This document shows positions 17,062-27,298 of a stretch of 58,404 nucleotides of DNA, one piece after another. The notes under the pieces are model-generated. The model worked only from the letters and a program-made list of their open reading frames with translations. It was not told where the DNA came from and did no database searches. The position numbers were made by a program, and so were the translations under genes. The stretch's first letter is position 1; each line of letters begins with the position of its first letter. This DNA comes from Saprospiraceae bacterium (GTDB taxonomy: Bacteria; Bacteroidota; Bacteroidia; Chitinophagales; Saprospiraceae): contig JAHDCZ010000005.1 in assembly GCA_020629615.1 (NCBI GenBank), positions 1-58,404 of the forward strand, given 5' to 3'.

Positions 17062-18090
17062 TTGACTGAGTTGAAAAATCAATATTTCAAAATCGGGCTT
17101 GTGTTTTTCGGATTATTTTTCGGAATAAATCACATTTTTTCACAAGATCTTCATTACTCGCAATTTTACAATTCGCCTTTGAATGTGAATCCAGCGAATG
17201 CGGGTATTTTTAACGGTGATTTACGTTTCAATTTGAGCGTAAGAGATCAATGGAGATCAGTTCCGATTCCGTGGTTCACCATGTCCGGTGCTGTGGACAA
17301 GAAGTTTCTAGGTAAAAATTCTGAAAAGGGTTTTTTCGCCCTAGGGCTGAATTATAACTACGACCGTCAAGGATCGAGCAAGATTAATTTGAACAATTTG
17401 AATCTGGCTGGTAGTTATTCTAGAATATTAAACAAAAACAATATTGTCACAGCAGGAATGATCATTGGTTATTCGTTGAGAGGTTATAGTACTCAAACCT
17501 TGACCTGGGATAAACAATGGGATGGAGATCGACCTGATTTTACGCTGCCTTCCGGCGAAAATTTTGATATTGAAAGAGTAGGTTTTATGGAATCCGGTTT
17601 AGGACTGAACTATAGATGGCAGAAATCTAGTCGAACTAAAGTAGACGTTGGTATCGCTGGATTTCATCTAATCGAACCACAGACATCATTCTATAAATCG
17701 GAAGATTTAAAATTACCGATGCGATTATCCATAAATGCCGTTGCAAATGTGAAATTGATTGATGAATTAGATTTACAATTACATATTCTATCACAACAGC
17801 AAGGAGTCTATGAAGAATTGGTTTATGGAGGCTTGGCTAAAATATATTTAAATAAAAAGAGAGGTAAAGAACTTGAATTTCATTTAGGAGCCTCCTATAG
17901 AACGTCAAAGTTTTTAATTCCAACAGCTGCAGTCCAATTTACCAATTTGTATCTAGGCGTAAGCTATGATATCGACATGACGGAATTTAGTAATCAACAT
18001 GATAATAACGGTGGTCCAGAAGTTCATTTACGTTACATCATCACCAATGTTAAACCATTGAAGTATTTCAAAATTTGCCCAATTTTCTAA
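17062..18090 (+). CDS. PorP/SprF family type IX secretion-associated outer membrane protein
   Basis: 342 residues from a TTG start. The in-frame ATG at 17032 is followed by a stop at 17050, so no ATG start is possible. Residues 1-27 are a signal peptide (FFGLFFGINHIFSQ). The mature start DLHYSQFYNSPLNVNPANAG is diagnostic for PorP/SprF proteins, and the rest is an alternating beta-barrel pattern. In Flavobacterium johnsoniae, SprF is needed for secretion of the type B-sorted adhesin SprB. Here the gene is followed, 19 bp on, by a TPR/PD40/OmpA protein and then by a giant type B-sorted protein, so it is probably the dedicated partner of that protein. Confidence 0.9.
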   Translation: MTELKNQYFKIGLVFFGLFFGINHIFSQDLHYSQFYNSPLNVNPANAGIFNGDLRFNLSVRDQWRSVPIPWFTMSGAVDKKFLGKNSEKGFFALGLNYNYDRQGSSKINLNNLNLAGSYSRILNKNNIVTAGMIIGYSLRGYSTQTLTWDKQWDGDRPDFTLPSGENFDIERVGFMESGLGLNYRWQKSSRTKVDVGIAGFHLIEPQTSFYKSEDLKLPMRLSINAVANVKLIDELDLQLHILSQQQGVYEELVYGGLAKIYLNKKRGKELEFHLGASYRTSKFLIPTAAVQFTNLYLGVSYDIDMTEFSNQHDNNGGPEVHLRYIITNVKPLKYFKICPIF

Positions 18091-18109
18091 GAATTAAGAA
18101 AAGAGAACA

Positions 18110-20530
18110 ATGAAAAAGACACTTATATTCTTATCGTTTTTATTGAGTTGGAATTTTACCAGTGCACAGTCCATGAAAGCCTTTATAGCGGCTGCTGAAA
18201 ATGCAATGATCTCCGAAGATTATTATAGTGCACTTGTCTATTACAACAATGCATTGGAATTCGACGAAAGTCGCCTCGACTTAAAGTATAACACCGCTGA
18301 GGCCGCAAGACTTTTTAATGCTTACGCCCTGGCTGAAGAAAAATATCAAACAGTTGTCAGTAATGACGGTAATATGGAATACCCAATGGCTACTTACTGG
18401 TTGGCAGATGTAAAGCAAAAGCAAGGGAAGTATGTGGAAGCTAAGGAGCTTTATGATTTTTACATATCTGAAAATCAGGGAGACGATGAGTACTATTCCG
18501 CGAAAGCTGAAAAAGAATCCAAAGCATGTGGATGGGCAATTGATTTACTCGAAAATCCTGATGAAAGCATTGAAATTACTCATTTGGATGAAAATATAAA
18601 CACTCCATATTCAGAGTTTGGTGCTCGGAAAAAAGATGATTATTTATACTTCTCATCGTTAAAATTTGATCAACCTGATGGACCTTATAATCCCGATCGA
18701 TATGTATCTAAAGTGATAAAGGCCAAAGAATTTGAATTAGGTGAAGTTTTGGATGAAGATATTAATCACCCAACATTACATACCGCACACAATGCGTTTA
18801 CGGCGGATGATAGTAGAGTATACTATACGATTTGTCATTTTATTACAGCCAATGATATTCGATGTGATCTATATTACAAAAATATAATGGATGATGGATC
18901 TTTTGGTGCAGAAGTTAAACTTCCAGAAAATATTAATTCAACCGCATTTACATGCACTCAACCCGCTACAGGAAAAAGTCCATCGGGTGAAGAAGAGGTA
19001 CTTTATTTTGTGTCAGATCGACCTGGTGGAGAAGGCAAGAATGATGTGTGGTATACCAAGGTCATGGATAATGGAGATTTTTCTGATCCAATAAACTTAG
19101 AAAGTATCAACACTGCAGAAGATGATATTACTCCTTTTTATCATCACGAAACTGGATTGTTATATTTTAGTTCTGAAGGATATCGAGGACTTGGTGGATT
19201 TGATATTTATGTTGCGGAAAAAGATGCAGATAATGAATATACCGTAGATATGATGAGTGTTCCTTTAAACAGTAGTTTTCATGATATCTACTACACGGTA
19301 AACGATGATAGGACAGAGGCATTCTTCTCCTCCAACAGATCTGGTTCTTTTTACATCGAATCAAGCAAAGAAGCATGTTGTTTTGATATTTACAAAGCGG
19401 ATATGGAAGAAATAATTCTGACATTAAATGCGCTTACTTTTAATAGTCAATCAGAAGAACTTTTGGGAGTCACCGTTCGATTGATTGATTTGAAAACAGG
19501 GGAAGAAAGAATGTTAACTCCCCAAGATATTAACAGCCATGAGTTCGATCTCCTTACTGGCAGGGATTATGAAATTATAGCGGAGAAAGCAAATTATACC
19601 TCTGATACTATACAATTTAATACCAGAGGTATTTACAAATCTCAAGAAATACTAAAAAATATATATCTAGAAACCGAGTTTGTTGAATTGGAAGTTCTAA
19701 CATTTGACAAAGGGACAAAGGCTGATTTAATAGGTGCTACCGTTCAGCTAGTTAATGCCGAGACAAATGAGGTGGTTGATGAATTAAAAAATAATAGATT
19801 GTCTAATCGCTTTGCTTTCTTTGTTGAAGCCGATAAAAAATATAAGATTATAGGTACAAAAGAAGATTATTCACAAGATGTTGCCTTTATAGATACCAAT
19901 GGTAAGTCGGGTAAAATATTTCAAGAGCTATTTCTCTTGAAGCAGGATCTTAAAACCTATCTACCTGTAGTACTCTATTATGATAATGATATTCCTGATC
20001 GCCGTTCTAGAAGTAAGACGACCAAAAAGTCCTATTCAGATACCTATTTTCCATACATCGCCCAAAAAGAAAACTTTAAGACAAAATTTGGAATGCCGCT
20101 ATCTGGAGAAGCTAGAGTGATATCAGATCAAAACTTAGAATACTTTTTTGAAGACGATGTTAAAGGAGGTTTTAATAAACTGAATTCATTTTTTGTACAT
20201 CTTGAAAAAGAACTGATGAAAGGAGAAACTGTGGAAATTGCTATTAAAGGATTCGCTAGTCCGAGAGCTTCAAATTCCTATAATCAAGCATTGAGTCAAC
20301 GGAGAATAAGGGCTGTTGTTAATGAAATTCACAAGTTTAATAATGGAAATTTAGTCAAGTTTTTATTCAACGAAGGACTTCTGATTAAAGATGTTTCTTA
20401 CGGAGAGGAAGAAGCTCCATCAGGCATTTCAGATGACTATAATGATCGTAGAAATTCAATCTATAGTGTAGAAGCATCGAGAGAGAGAAGAGTTGAAATA
20501 GTAAATGTTCAATATTTAAGTAATAATTAA
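18110..20530 (+). CDS. TPR - PD40 - OmpA outer membrane protein of the type IX adhesin module
   Basis: 806 residues. A signal peptide (1-19, ending TSA|QS) is followed by TPR-like helices (about 22-135), a WD40/PD40-like propeller (about 150-425; repeats with YFSS, VLYFVSDRPGGEG, LYFSSEGYRGLGGFDIY), two CarboxypepD_reg-like beta domains (about 430-515 and 530-620) and an OmpA-type C-terminus (about 690-800; IKGFASPRASNSYNQALSQRR, RRVEIV). This layout is shared with PorE/SprE-like envelope proteins that link type IX machinery or its cargo to peptidoglycan. The stop shares one base with the next ATG (TAATG, 20528-20532), so it is coupled to the giant adhesin. Confidence 0.85.
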   Translation: MKKTLIFLSFLLSWNFTSAQSMKAFIAAAENAMISEDYYSALVYYNNALEFDESRLDLKYNTAEAARLFNAYALAEEKYQTVVSNDGNMEYPMATYWLADVKQKQGKYVEAKELYDFYISENQGDDEYYSAKAEKESKACGWAIDLLENPDESIEITHLDENINTPYSEFGARKKDDYLYFSSLKFDQPDGPYNPDRYVSKVIKAKEFELGEVLDEDINHPTLHTAHNAFTADDSRVYYTICHFITANDIRCDLYYKNIMDDGSFGAEVKLPENINSTAFTCTQPATGKSPSGEEEVLYFVSDRPGGEGKNDVWYTKVMDNGDFSDPINLESINTAEDDITPFYHHETGLLYFSSEGYRGLGGFDIYVAEKDADNEYTVDMMSVPLNSSFHDIYYTVNDDRTEAFFSSNRSGSFYIESSKEACCFDIYKADMEEIILTLNALTFNSQSEELLGVTVRLIDLKTGEERMLTPQDINSHEFDLLTGRDYEIIAEKANYTSDTIQFNTRGIYKSQEILKNIYLETEFVELEVLTFDKGTKADLIGATVQLVNAETNEVVDELKNNRLSNRFAFFVEADKKYKIIGTKEDYSQDVAFIDTNGKSGKIFQELFLLKQDLKTYLPVVLYYDNDIPDRRSRSKTTKKSYSDTYFPYIAQKENFKTKFGMPLSGEARVISDQNLEYFFEDDVKGGFNKLNSFFVHLEKELMKGETVEIAIKGFASPRASNSYNQALSQRRIRAVVNEIHKFNNGNLVKFLFNEGLLIKDVSYGEEEAPSGISDDYNDRRNSIYSVEASRERRVEIVNVQYLSNN

Positions 20531-23500
20531 TGAGCAGAATAGTGGATAGCATGAAAACAAACATGAAAACATATCAGATTTTTGGATTACTTGTATTCCT
20601 TTTATTCGTCTCCTTGAATACGGTGAGTGCAACTCATATCGTTGGGGGGGATATGACCTATCGATGTCTAGGCAATGATCAGTATGAGATCACATTGACC
20701 ATACGTAGAGATTGTGAATTTGGAGATCCAGCGGCTCAATTTGACGATCCTGCATCTATTGGGGTATTTTCTTCTCAAGGAAATTTACTTACCAATATTG
20801 GTAATTTAGGTCAATTATTGATTCCTTTCAACATGGATGATACCCTGAATACTGTTCTAAATACCAACTGTACCATTCTGGGAAATGATGTCTGTGTACA
20901 TGAAACAAGCTACGTAACTACAGTAACTCTACCGTATCGTTTTGGTGGTTATGTGCTAGCATACCAAAGATGTTGTAGAAATGGTTCACTAAATAATATT
21001 GTTAATCCACTTGAAGCGGGGAGCACATATTACATAGAATTGAATGCTGAGGCTCAAACGGAATGCAATAATTCTCCGGTTTTTAATGAATGGGGAGATA
21101 TCTATATTTGTGCAAATGAGGAGTTAAGTTTTGATCATTCGGCGACGGATGCCGATGGTGATTCGCTGGTGTACAGTCTTTGTATCCCTAAAGATGGAGC
21201 CAGCTTCGATGATCCTAAACCACAACCTCCTGCAGGTCCAAATTATTCTGAAATCACTTGGGCTGCTGGCTATGATATCTCAAATATGATGGGAGGTGCT
21301 CCTTTGGAGATTGACCCTGCCACTGGAGTCTTAACCGCTACACCAAACGTCATCGGTCAATACTTAATTGGAATCTGTGTCGAAGAATATAGAAATGGCG
21401 TGTTGTTATCAAAGGTAACAAGAGATTTTGAATACAACGTTAGAGCGTGTGGTGATGGACCTGTTTCCTCATTTGAAGTTCAAGAATCAACCTGTCCAGA
21501 AACAGAACTGGCAATCAACAATACGAGTACAGAGTCCGACGAATATTTATGGAATTTTAATCATCCAAGTTCAGATCCATTCTTTCAGTCTACTGATGAA
21601 ATTCCTGTTTTTTCATATGCAGATGAAGGGGACTACCTGATCGAACTTATTGTTAAAAAAGCGAATACACTTTGTTATGACACCTCGTATCAAAATATTT
21701 CAATCGTCGAATCAACGCTTGATCCTAGTTTTACATTCAGTATATCGGATTGTAATTTAGAAGGAGTTATTAATATGGATTTAATCGGTTCTGCCCAAAA
21801 TGAAGATCCAAATGATCCAATCGAATCTTGGGAATGGACCATTGTCCAAGGAAGTGAGTTGAATAGTGTTTCTGGTCAAAATCCATCTCTTTTGATAGAT
21901 AGCAATTACGATTTGGAAGTTACATTACTCGTTACAACTTCATCTGGCTGCTCAAAGGAATACTCTAGGATCATTGAAAAAGAAGATTATCAATTTAGTA
22001 TTCAATTTGTAGCTGAACTTGTTGAATGTTCTGAAGAGGCTCATCAAGTACAATTGACAAATACTAACAATTCAAGTGCTGCCATAACTGTCATTGAATG
22101 GACTGTTAATGAAAGTGGCTCCAATACGGTATACACAATTGAAAATCCATTAATATCTGTAAGCAGTACAAATTTTGAAGTATCACTGTACATCGAATAT
22201 GACAACGGTTGTAGTGGTGAGGAAACTAAAACAATTAGTTTTTCTGAGGATATTCCAACAGCATTATTTATTGGCAGTTTGACCTCTTGTAATGGATCTA
22301 CTTATCAGACAGAAAACCTTAGTGAAGGTGCATCATCGTACTTTTGGAATTTTAATTATCCCAATAGTGACCCTTCATTTAATAGCACATTAGAAAATCC
22401 GAGCTTTACTTACGATGCAGAGGGTGATTACACTATAATGCTGATCGCATCTTCATCTAATGAGGCTTGTAATGATACATTGTTCAGAGAGATCTCTATC
22501 GTCATTTCTGATTTAGATGTTGATTTTGATGTCCTAGTTAAGGATTGTAACGGAAATGGAGAAGATGAAATTCGTCTTGTTAGTACAGCAAGTAATTCGA
22601 ATCTTTCAGATCCAATTGTTTCATGGGAATGGAATATCATTCAAGGTGCTAATTCCAATTCAGCCATTGGAGAAACGGTTGATGTGAACTATGTTTTGAA
22701 TTCTGAAGGATCGATTTCTCTGACGGTCATAACGGCCTCAGGGTGTGAAAAAGAACTGACAAAAAACTTTATGGCCGATGAGATTGAATTTGAGGTTGAT
22801 TTTGACGCCACTTTCGTGGAATGTATATCGGATGGATATTCGATCTTATTGACGAATAGTAGTAATATGCTTGCTGCAGTCACTACGCTTAATTGGACAG
22901 TGGTAGAAAACGGTGTAACGACCAATTACATGGGAGACAACGTGGTCGTAGATCTTTCAAGCCCAAATGTTGAAGTAAGTATAAATGTTCAGTATGACAA
23001 CGGATGTGAGGGTGAAAAATCGTCAATCTATGATTTTTCAGATAGCTTGCCTTTACTCGATTTTGAAATCGTACAGTCGGAGTGTGATGGAGATGCGTAT
23101 GTTCTGGTTTTAACTGAAAACAGCATGACCTTTTCTAATGTTACGGTTTGGAACTGGGTAATAGATGACGGAAACAGTACACAAAATGAATCAGGACAGT
23201 CAGTCGAAGTGAATGTAGTAGGTTCTTCTGTAATTGTTACCTTATATGCAGTTTTTGAGAACAATTGTGTTACAAGTTTAAGTAAGAATTTTGAACCAAT
23301 GAGTACTCCAGTTGATTTTGATGTCAATTGGAACTATTTGGAATGTAAGGACGGTGCCTATGTGATTTCCTTAGTGGATAATGAAATGGGGCAGAATTTA
23401 GTTTGGGAAATCAATGATGGAGTTTCTACTCAAAGTTTCACAGGTAATGATATCATCGTAACCGTTCAAAGTACAAATATTACAGTCCAACTAATTAAAG

Positions 23501-26500
23501 AAAATGATCAGGCTTGTTCGTTTCAAAACACCGAAAATATAGACTTGGGAAATTTACTTCCCGAAGTAGGATTTGAGATGAATGGATTTGCCTGTGTTGG
23601 TAGTCCAATTATGGTTACACTCACAGATACAACTGTTCTGAACGGTAATCTAATCACTGAATGGAATTGGACCGTATCTGATGGAATAAATGTAAATATG
23701 TATTCTGGGAACTCTGTAGAAGTAGAAGTAGAAACAACAGAGCTTGAAGTCACTCTTGAAGTGGTTTATGGAACTAATTGTACCGCTTCAGTGACATCGA
23801 CTCAAACGGTTGAGACCATTAATCCAATCGTTGATTTTGATTTCCAACTAGTTTCTTGTCAAAATGAGAATGTTATACTTCAAGTAATAGATCAAAGTTC
23901 CAATCCTGGTTTAAATATCACTTCTTGGACATGGACATTAACGGATTCTAATGGTCAATCAATTTCATTTGGTAATCCTTCGATTATCAATACCTCTGAT
24001 GATCAATTTACAGTAACTTTGCAGGTAGAATACGATAATGGATGTACCGCCGATAGAACAAAACCAATTGATATTTCGAATATCATTCCAGAGACAAATT
24101 TCACGGCTGAATTATTAAGTTGTGCCAATGGTGAATATTTAATTGAACTTACTGAAAATAACTCTAGCACTATTGATGCAACTAATTGGACTTGGGTTTT
24201 GACAGATTCTAACGGAGAAACTATATTAAACGGAAATCCTATTCAATTTACAACTTCGGATGAATCTTTTAATGTTGATTTATCTACAGGTTTTCAAAAT
24301 GGATGCAATGCTTTTGTGAGCGAAGAAGTTAACGCTCAAGATATGTTGCCAGAATTGGAATATGCTGCCTTGGTAGTAGGATGTAATTCTGATGGAACCA
24401 TCATGGTAAATCTGATGGACACCACAATGCACGATCCATATGTGCCTGTATCATGGACATGGACTGTGACCAATTCAGATGGAGTCAACGAAGTACTCAA
24501 TGGTTCTGATGCCTTGTTTTTGGTTCCAGAATCCACAATTTCCGTTGATATTCAATTGGATGTTGTTTATGAAAATGGATGTCAGAACTCTATATTGAAT
24601 TCCGATTATCCGATCGCAGACATGTTGCCAACTGCCCAGTTTCAACATGTTTTGGTTTCGTGTCCAACGGATTCAACAGTGACCGTACTTTTTACCTATG
24701 ATTCTGATATTCCTTTCACGGATGTTGAAAGTGTAAGTTGGGAATTTATCATTGATGGAGAAGTGGTTAAGACTGAAGTTACTCAGAATACTACCCTGAC
24801 ATTTGATCCTGATGAAATAGTTACAGTAAACTACGAAGTTTGGTACAACAGTGGCTGCCATTCATTCTATACAGAAGATATCATGGTTACACCTGCTGGT
24901 ATAGACTTTATAGAAAATCCAATAACTGGATGTATCGGACAGATGTTACCATTGGTCAGTAATCCAAATCCAAATTTTACTTATACCTGGTCGCCTGATA
25001 CCAATTTAGATTTTGGTATGCCTCAAGATTTTTCAAATCCAATTGTAACCATTACTGAAAACACAACTTACTTTGTTACAGTTACTGATGGGATATGTAC
25101 TTATGAATCATCGGTTGATGTAATCGTGCAGGACGAATTAAATATTATTGTCACAGGTGATACATTAATTTGTGATGACCATATTTTCTTGGTCGCTATC
25201 GGTGCTGGAGAAAATGCAGATTATAACTGGTCTACCGACATTAATTTTAACAACATTATTGCAGTTAACGATACATTGGATATCATTGGTAATGCAGGAA
25301 CTTATTTCGTTCAAGCTGTAGATAACTCTTTATGTCCATCAGAAATTGAAATGGTCACAGTATCCGATGCAAGCGTTCAGATAGATTATGCTGATCCTCT
25401 TGCGCTCTGCCCAGGAGACACTGTTCCTTATACAGTATTTAACTTAGATGCTACGCAAGATCTCATTTTCCTTTGGGAAGACGATCCTCACATTATCGGT
25501 GATCTGAATTCTGATGAAATTATGATAGGCTTTCCAATTGATGAAACCGATGGTTTTAATCTAATATTAAATACATCAAATGATTTGGGTTGTTCTAGAG
25601 TAGATACGATTAGTATTATATTAGGAACGCCAGCGCCTTTATCATTTGACTATACGGTTGAAACCTGCGGTGAATACACGATTTGTTTTACAAACACATC
25701 ATTAAATCCAGGTCTTCCCGTTTGGGATTTTGGTGATCCGACAACAACTGACGATGAATCCCTTTTATTGAATCCTTGTTACACGTACCCTGCTTCAGGA
25801 TTTTATGATGTAACACTTTCTAGTATTTCAAGTGTTTGTGGCTCAATGCCTATAACTGTTACGATAGAAGTTCCAGAGGATTTAGAATTGAGTTTTGCAC
25901 AAGATACCATTGAAATATGTGGACCTAATCAAATCAGCATTACTGCTATGACTAACAGTAATAATCCTACCATCACTTGGTGTGATGAAGATGGTAATCC
26001 TATAGGTACCGGGATGGATATTGAGGTTGATGTTGTCTCTGATACCTCATTCGTTGCCAAAGGTGTAGATCAGTTTGGATGCTCGGATACGGCTACTGTA
26101 TTTGTCGAATTATTCGATTTTGATATTGATTTCAATGCTCCATCCGACGTTTGTTTGGGAGAAGAGACAACGATAGAATTGATAAATAATGGATCGGGTG
26201 ATTATAGTTATAATTGGGGACCTGAAGATTGTATAGTATCTGGAGGAGACACTCCAAACCCAACAGTAGTATTAACGGAGTCAAAAGATTTTGTTGTGAC
26301 AGTTACTCACATTGAGACTGGGTGCATGGAAGAAATAAATATCCCTATTAATGCTGTTGTTTTAGATGTTTCTTTAGAGACAAATACATTCACGACTGAT
26401 ATTATTATTGGTGAAGAAATTAGTATTACTGTTGTGGATGAACCGGATAATTCAAGCTACAATTGGAGTAGTGGACAGGATACGGAAACTATTACTGTTT

Positions 26501-26877
26501 CTCCTACTGAAACGACTACATATTCTGTTACAGTCACTGACGAGAATGGCTGTTTTGATATAGAAATTATCACGATCAGCGTTGCCGTACCAAAATGTGA
26601 CGAAACCGATGTTTACATCCCGAATGCCTTTACTCCAAATAATGATGGTGTAAACGACGAACTTAAAGTCAGAAGTAATTTTGTCACCAGTATGGAGCTG
26701 TTGATTTATGATCGATGGGGTGAGGAAATCTATCGTTCTAATAGCCCTAAAGGATCTTGGGATGGAACGTATAAAGGAGCAGAATTACCAGCGGATGTCT
26801 ACGGATATTGTTTGAAAGCAGTATGCGTTGACGGACAAGAGTATATCACTCGTGGAAATGTCAGTCTTATGAGATAA
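20530..26877 (+). CDS. Giant repeat-built surface protein with gliding-motility (type B) C-terminal sorting domain
   Basis: 2115 residues. Starts at residue 1, 8 or 12 are possible; the signal peptide is best explained by MKTYQIFGLLVFLLFVSLNT. The mature N-terminus ATHIVGGDMTYRC is a domain common on such proteins. Residues 311-575 and 576-840 are two copies of a 265-residue block (one PKD-like domain plus two Cys-containing beta repeats); residues 841-1455 hold seven more of the same repeats, each with an early Cys and a late GC (YDNGC). Further Ig/PKD-like domains follow (PVWDFGD near 1735). The last ~85 residues (IPNAFTPNNDGVND, IYDRWGEEIYR, GSWDGTYKG) are the gliding-motility type B sorting domain. 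Probably a long surface adhesin, secreted with the two upstream proteins. Confidence 0.9.
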   Translation: MSRIVDSMKTNMKTYQIFGLLVFLLFVSLNTVSATHIVGGDMTYRCLGNDQYEITLTIRRDCEFGDPAAQFDDPASIGVFSSQGNLLTNIGNLGQLLIPFNMDDTLNTVLNTNCTILGNDVCVHETSYVTTVTLPYRFGGYVLAYQRCCRNGSLNNIVNPLEAGSTYYIELNAEAQTECNNSPVFNEWGDIYICANEELSFDHSATDADGDSLVYSLCIPKDGASFDDPKPQPPAGPNYSEITWAAGYDISNMMGGAPLEIDPATGVLTATPNVIGQYLIGICVEEYRNGVLLSKVTRDFEYNVRACGDGPVSSFEVQESTCPETELAINNTSTESDEYLWNFNHPSSDPFFQSTDEIPVFSYADEGDYLIELIVKKANTLCYDTSYQNISIVESTLDPSFTFSISDCNLEGVINMDLIGSAQNEDPNDPIESWEWTIVQGSELNSVSGQNPSLLIDSNYDLEVTLLVTTSSGCSKEYSRIIEKEDYQFSIQFVAELVECSEEAHQVQLTNTNNSSAAITVIEWTVNESGSNTVYTIENPLISVSSTNFEVSLYIEYDNGCSGEETKTISFSEDIPTALFIGSLTSCNGSTYQTENLSEGASSYFWNFNYPNSDPSFNSTLENPSFTYDAEGDYTIMLIASSSNEACNDTLFREISIVISDLDVDFDVLVKDCNGNGEDEIRLVSTASNSNLSDPIVSWEWNIIQGANSNSAIGETVDVNYVLNSEGSISLTVITASGCEKELTKNFMADEIEFEVDFDATFVECISDGYSILLTNSSNMLAAVTTLNWTVVENGVTTNYMGDNVVVDLSSPNVEVSINVQYDNGCEGEKSSIYDFSDSLPLLDFEIVQSECDGDAYVLVLTENSMTFSNVTVWNWVIDDGNSTQNESGQSVEVNVVGSSVIVTLYAVFENNCVTSLSKNFEPMSTPVDFDVNWNYLECKDGAYVISLVDNEMGQNLVWEINDGVSTQSFTGNDIIVTVQSTNITVQLIKENDQACSFQNTENIDLGNLLPEVGFEMNGFACVGSPIMVTLTDTTVLNGNLITEWNWTVSDGINVNMYSGNSVEVEVETTELEVTLEVVYGTNCTASVTSTQTVETINPIVDFDFQLVSCQNENVILQVIDQSSNPGLNITSWTWTLTDSNGQSISFGNPSIINTSDDQFTVTLQVEYDNGCTADRTKPIDISNIIPETNFTAELLSCANGEYLIELTENNSSTIDATNWTWVLTDSNGETILNGNPIQFTTSDESFNVDLSTGFQNGCNAFVSEEVNAQDMLPELEYAALVVGCNSDGTIMVNLMDTTMHDPYVPVSWTWTVTNSDGVNEVLNGSDALFLVPESTISVDIQLDVVYENGCQNSILNSDYPIADMLPTAQFQHVLVSCPTDSTVTVLFTYDSDIPFTDVESVSWEFIIDGEVVKTEVTQNTTLTFDPDEIVTVNYEVWYNSGCHSFYTEDIMVTPAGIDFIENPITGCIGQMLPLVSNPNPNFTYTWSPDTNLDFGMPQDFSNPIVTITENTTYFVTVTDGICTYESSVDVIVQDELNIIVTGDTLICDDHIFLVAIGAGENADYNWSTDINFNNIIAVNDTLDIIGNAGTYFVQAVDNSLCPSEIEMVTVSDASVQIDYADPLALCPGDTVPYTVFNLDATQDLIFLWEDDPHIIGDLNSDEIMIGFPIDETDGFNLILNTSNDLGCSRVDTISIILGTPAPLSFDYTVETCGEYTICFTNTSLNPGLPVWDFGDPTTTDDESLLLNPCYTYPASGFYDVTLSSISSVCGSMPITVTIEVPEDLELSFAQDTIEICGPNQISITAMTNSNNPTITWCDEDGNPIGTGMDIEVDVVSDTSFVAKGVDQFGCSDTATVFVELFDFDIDFNAPSDVCLGEETTIELINNGSGDYSYNWGPEDCIVSGGDTPNPTVVLTESKDFVVTVTHIETGCMEEINIPINAVVLDVSLETNTFTTDIIIGEEISITVVDEPDNSSYNWSSGQDTETITVSPTETTTYSVTVTDENGCFDIEIITISVAVPKCDETDVYIPNAFTPNNDGVNDELKVRSNFVTSMELLIYDRWGEEIYRSNSPKGSWDGTYKGAELPADVYGYCLKAVCVDGQEYITRGNVSLMR
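21460..23049 (+). repeat. Tandem 2 x 795 bp block inside the giant adhesin gene
   Basis: 21460-22254 and 22255-23049 each encode exactly 265 residues with the same domain order: a PKD-like unit with YLWNFNHP/YFWNFNYP and Cys, then two beta repeats ending GCSKE/GCEKE and YDNGC. The nucleotide sequences have diverged clearly while length and order are kept, so the duplication is old and in-frame. Confidence 0.75.
23050..24894 (+). repeat. Seven ~88-residue beta repeats in the giant adhesin
   Basis: Each repeat starts with an aromatic/acidic strand and a Cys (for example LLDFEIVQSEC, VDFDFQLVSC), has a central WxW strand (WTWTL, WNWTV) and ends with (N)GC or an equivalent. They are homologous to the four repeats in the preceding two blocks, giving eleven in all. 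The paired Cys suggests one disulfide per repeat. Confidence 0.75.
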
Positions 26878-26896
26878 CAATATGCAATCCTTATAT

Positions 26897-26969
26897 CAAA
26901 GGGCTTAAAGTTCTTTCTTAATTTCGCTTTCGCGAATGAATAGGAAAGAAAGTTTAAGCCCTTTGTTTT
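26897..26969 (+). terminator. Long hairpin terminator after the giant adhesin gene
   Basis: CAAAGGGCTTAAA (26897-26909) pairs perfectly with TTTAAGCCCTTTG (26953-26965). Inside, TTCTTTC pairs with GAAAGAA and TTCGC-TTTC-GCGAA forms an apical hairpin. A T-rich tail (GTTTTATTTATTT) follows on plus. It separates the convergent adhesin and yajC genes. The apical loop shares TTTCG(n)CGAATGAATA with a hairpin after hemE. Confidence 0.8.
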
Positions 26970-26971
26970 AT

Positions 26972-27280
26972 TTATTTATCTTCTGATTTTGCAAAGTGTG
27001 AACTAGTCATTTCTCGTGAAATTGCGCTAGGTACTACCTTTAAGAATGTCTTTTGATCGAGCTGGAGAGTGATCGCTCTCTGTTCAATCTTATTTACTTT
27101 AGCAATGATGCCGCTACCCGTAACTACTTCGTCTCCCTTCTTTAAATTGTTGATAAAAGCGACTTGTTCTTTTTGTTTTTTTGCCTGTGGGCGAATGAAG
27201 AAAAAGTACATCACCAATAAAATGGCCAAAAAGAAGAACATATTAAAAAGTCCAGCATTTTGAGATTGCAGTATAAACAT
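26972..27280 (-). CDS. yajC: Preprotein translocase subunit YajC
   Basis: 102 residues, the typical length. One N-terminal membrane helix (MFFFLAILLVMYFFFI) runs into the signature RPQAKKQKE, followed by the small beta domain with LKKGDEVVTGSGIIAKV. YajC associates with SecDF in the inner membrane. It follows a DUF1573 lipoprotein gene by 18 bp, an arrangement seen in many members of this phylum. Confidence 0.95.
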   Translation of the reverse strand: MFILQSQNAGLFNMFFFLAILLVMYFFFIRPQAKKQKEQVAFINNLKKGDEVVTGSGIIAKVNKIEQRAITLQLDQKTFLKVVPSAISREMTSSHFAKSEDK

Positions 27281-27298
27281 GATATTAATTTTTAAAAT

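Noticed and set aside
20530-26877. CRISPR or nucleotide-level tandem repeat in the adhesin gene
   Set aside because: The repeats are visible only at protein level; DNA copies are well diverged and continuous in frame.
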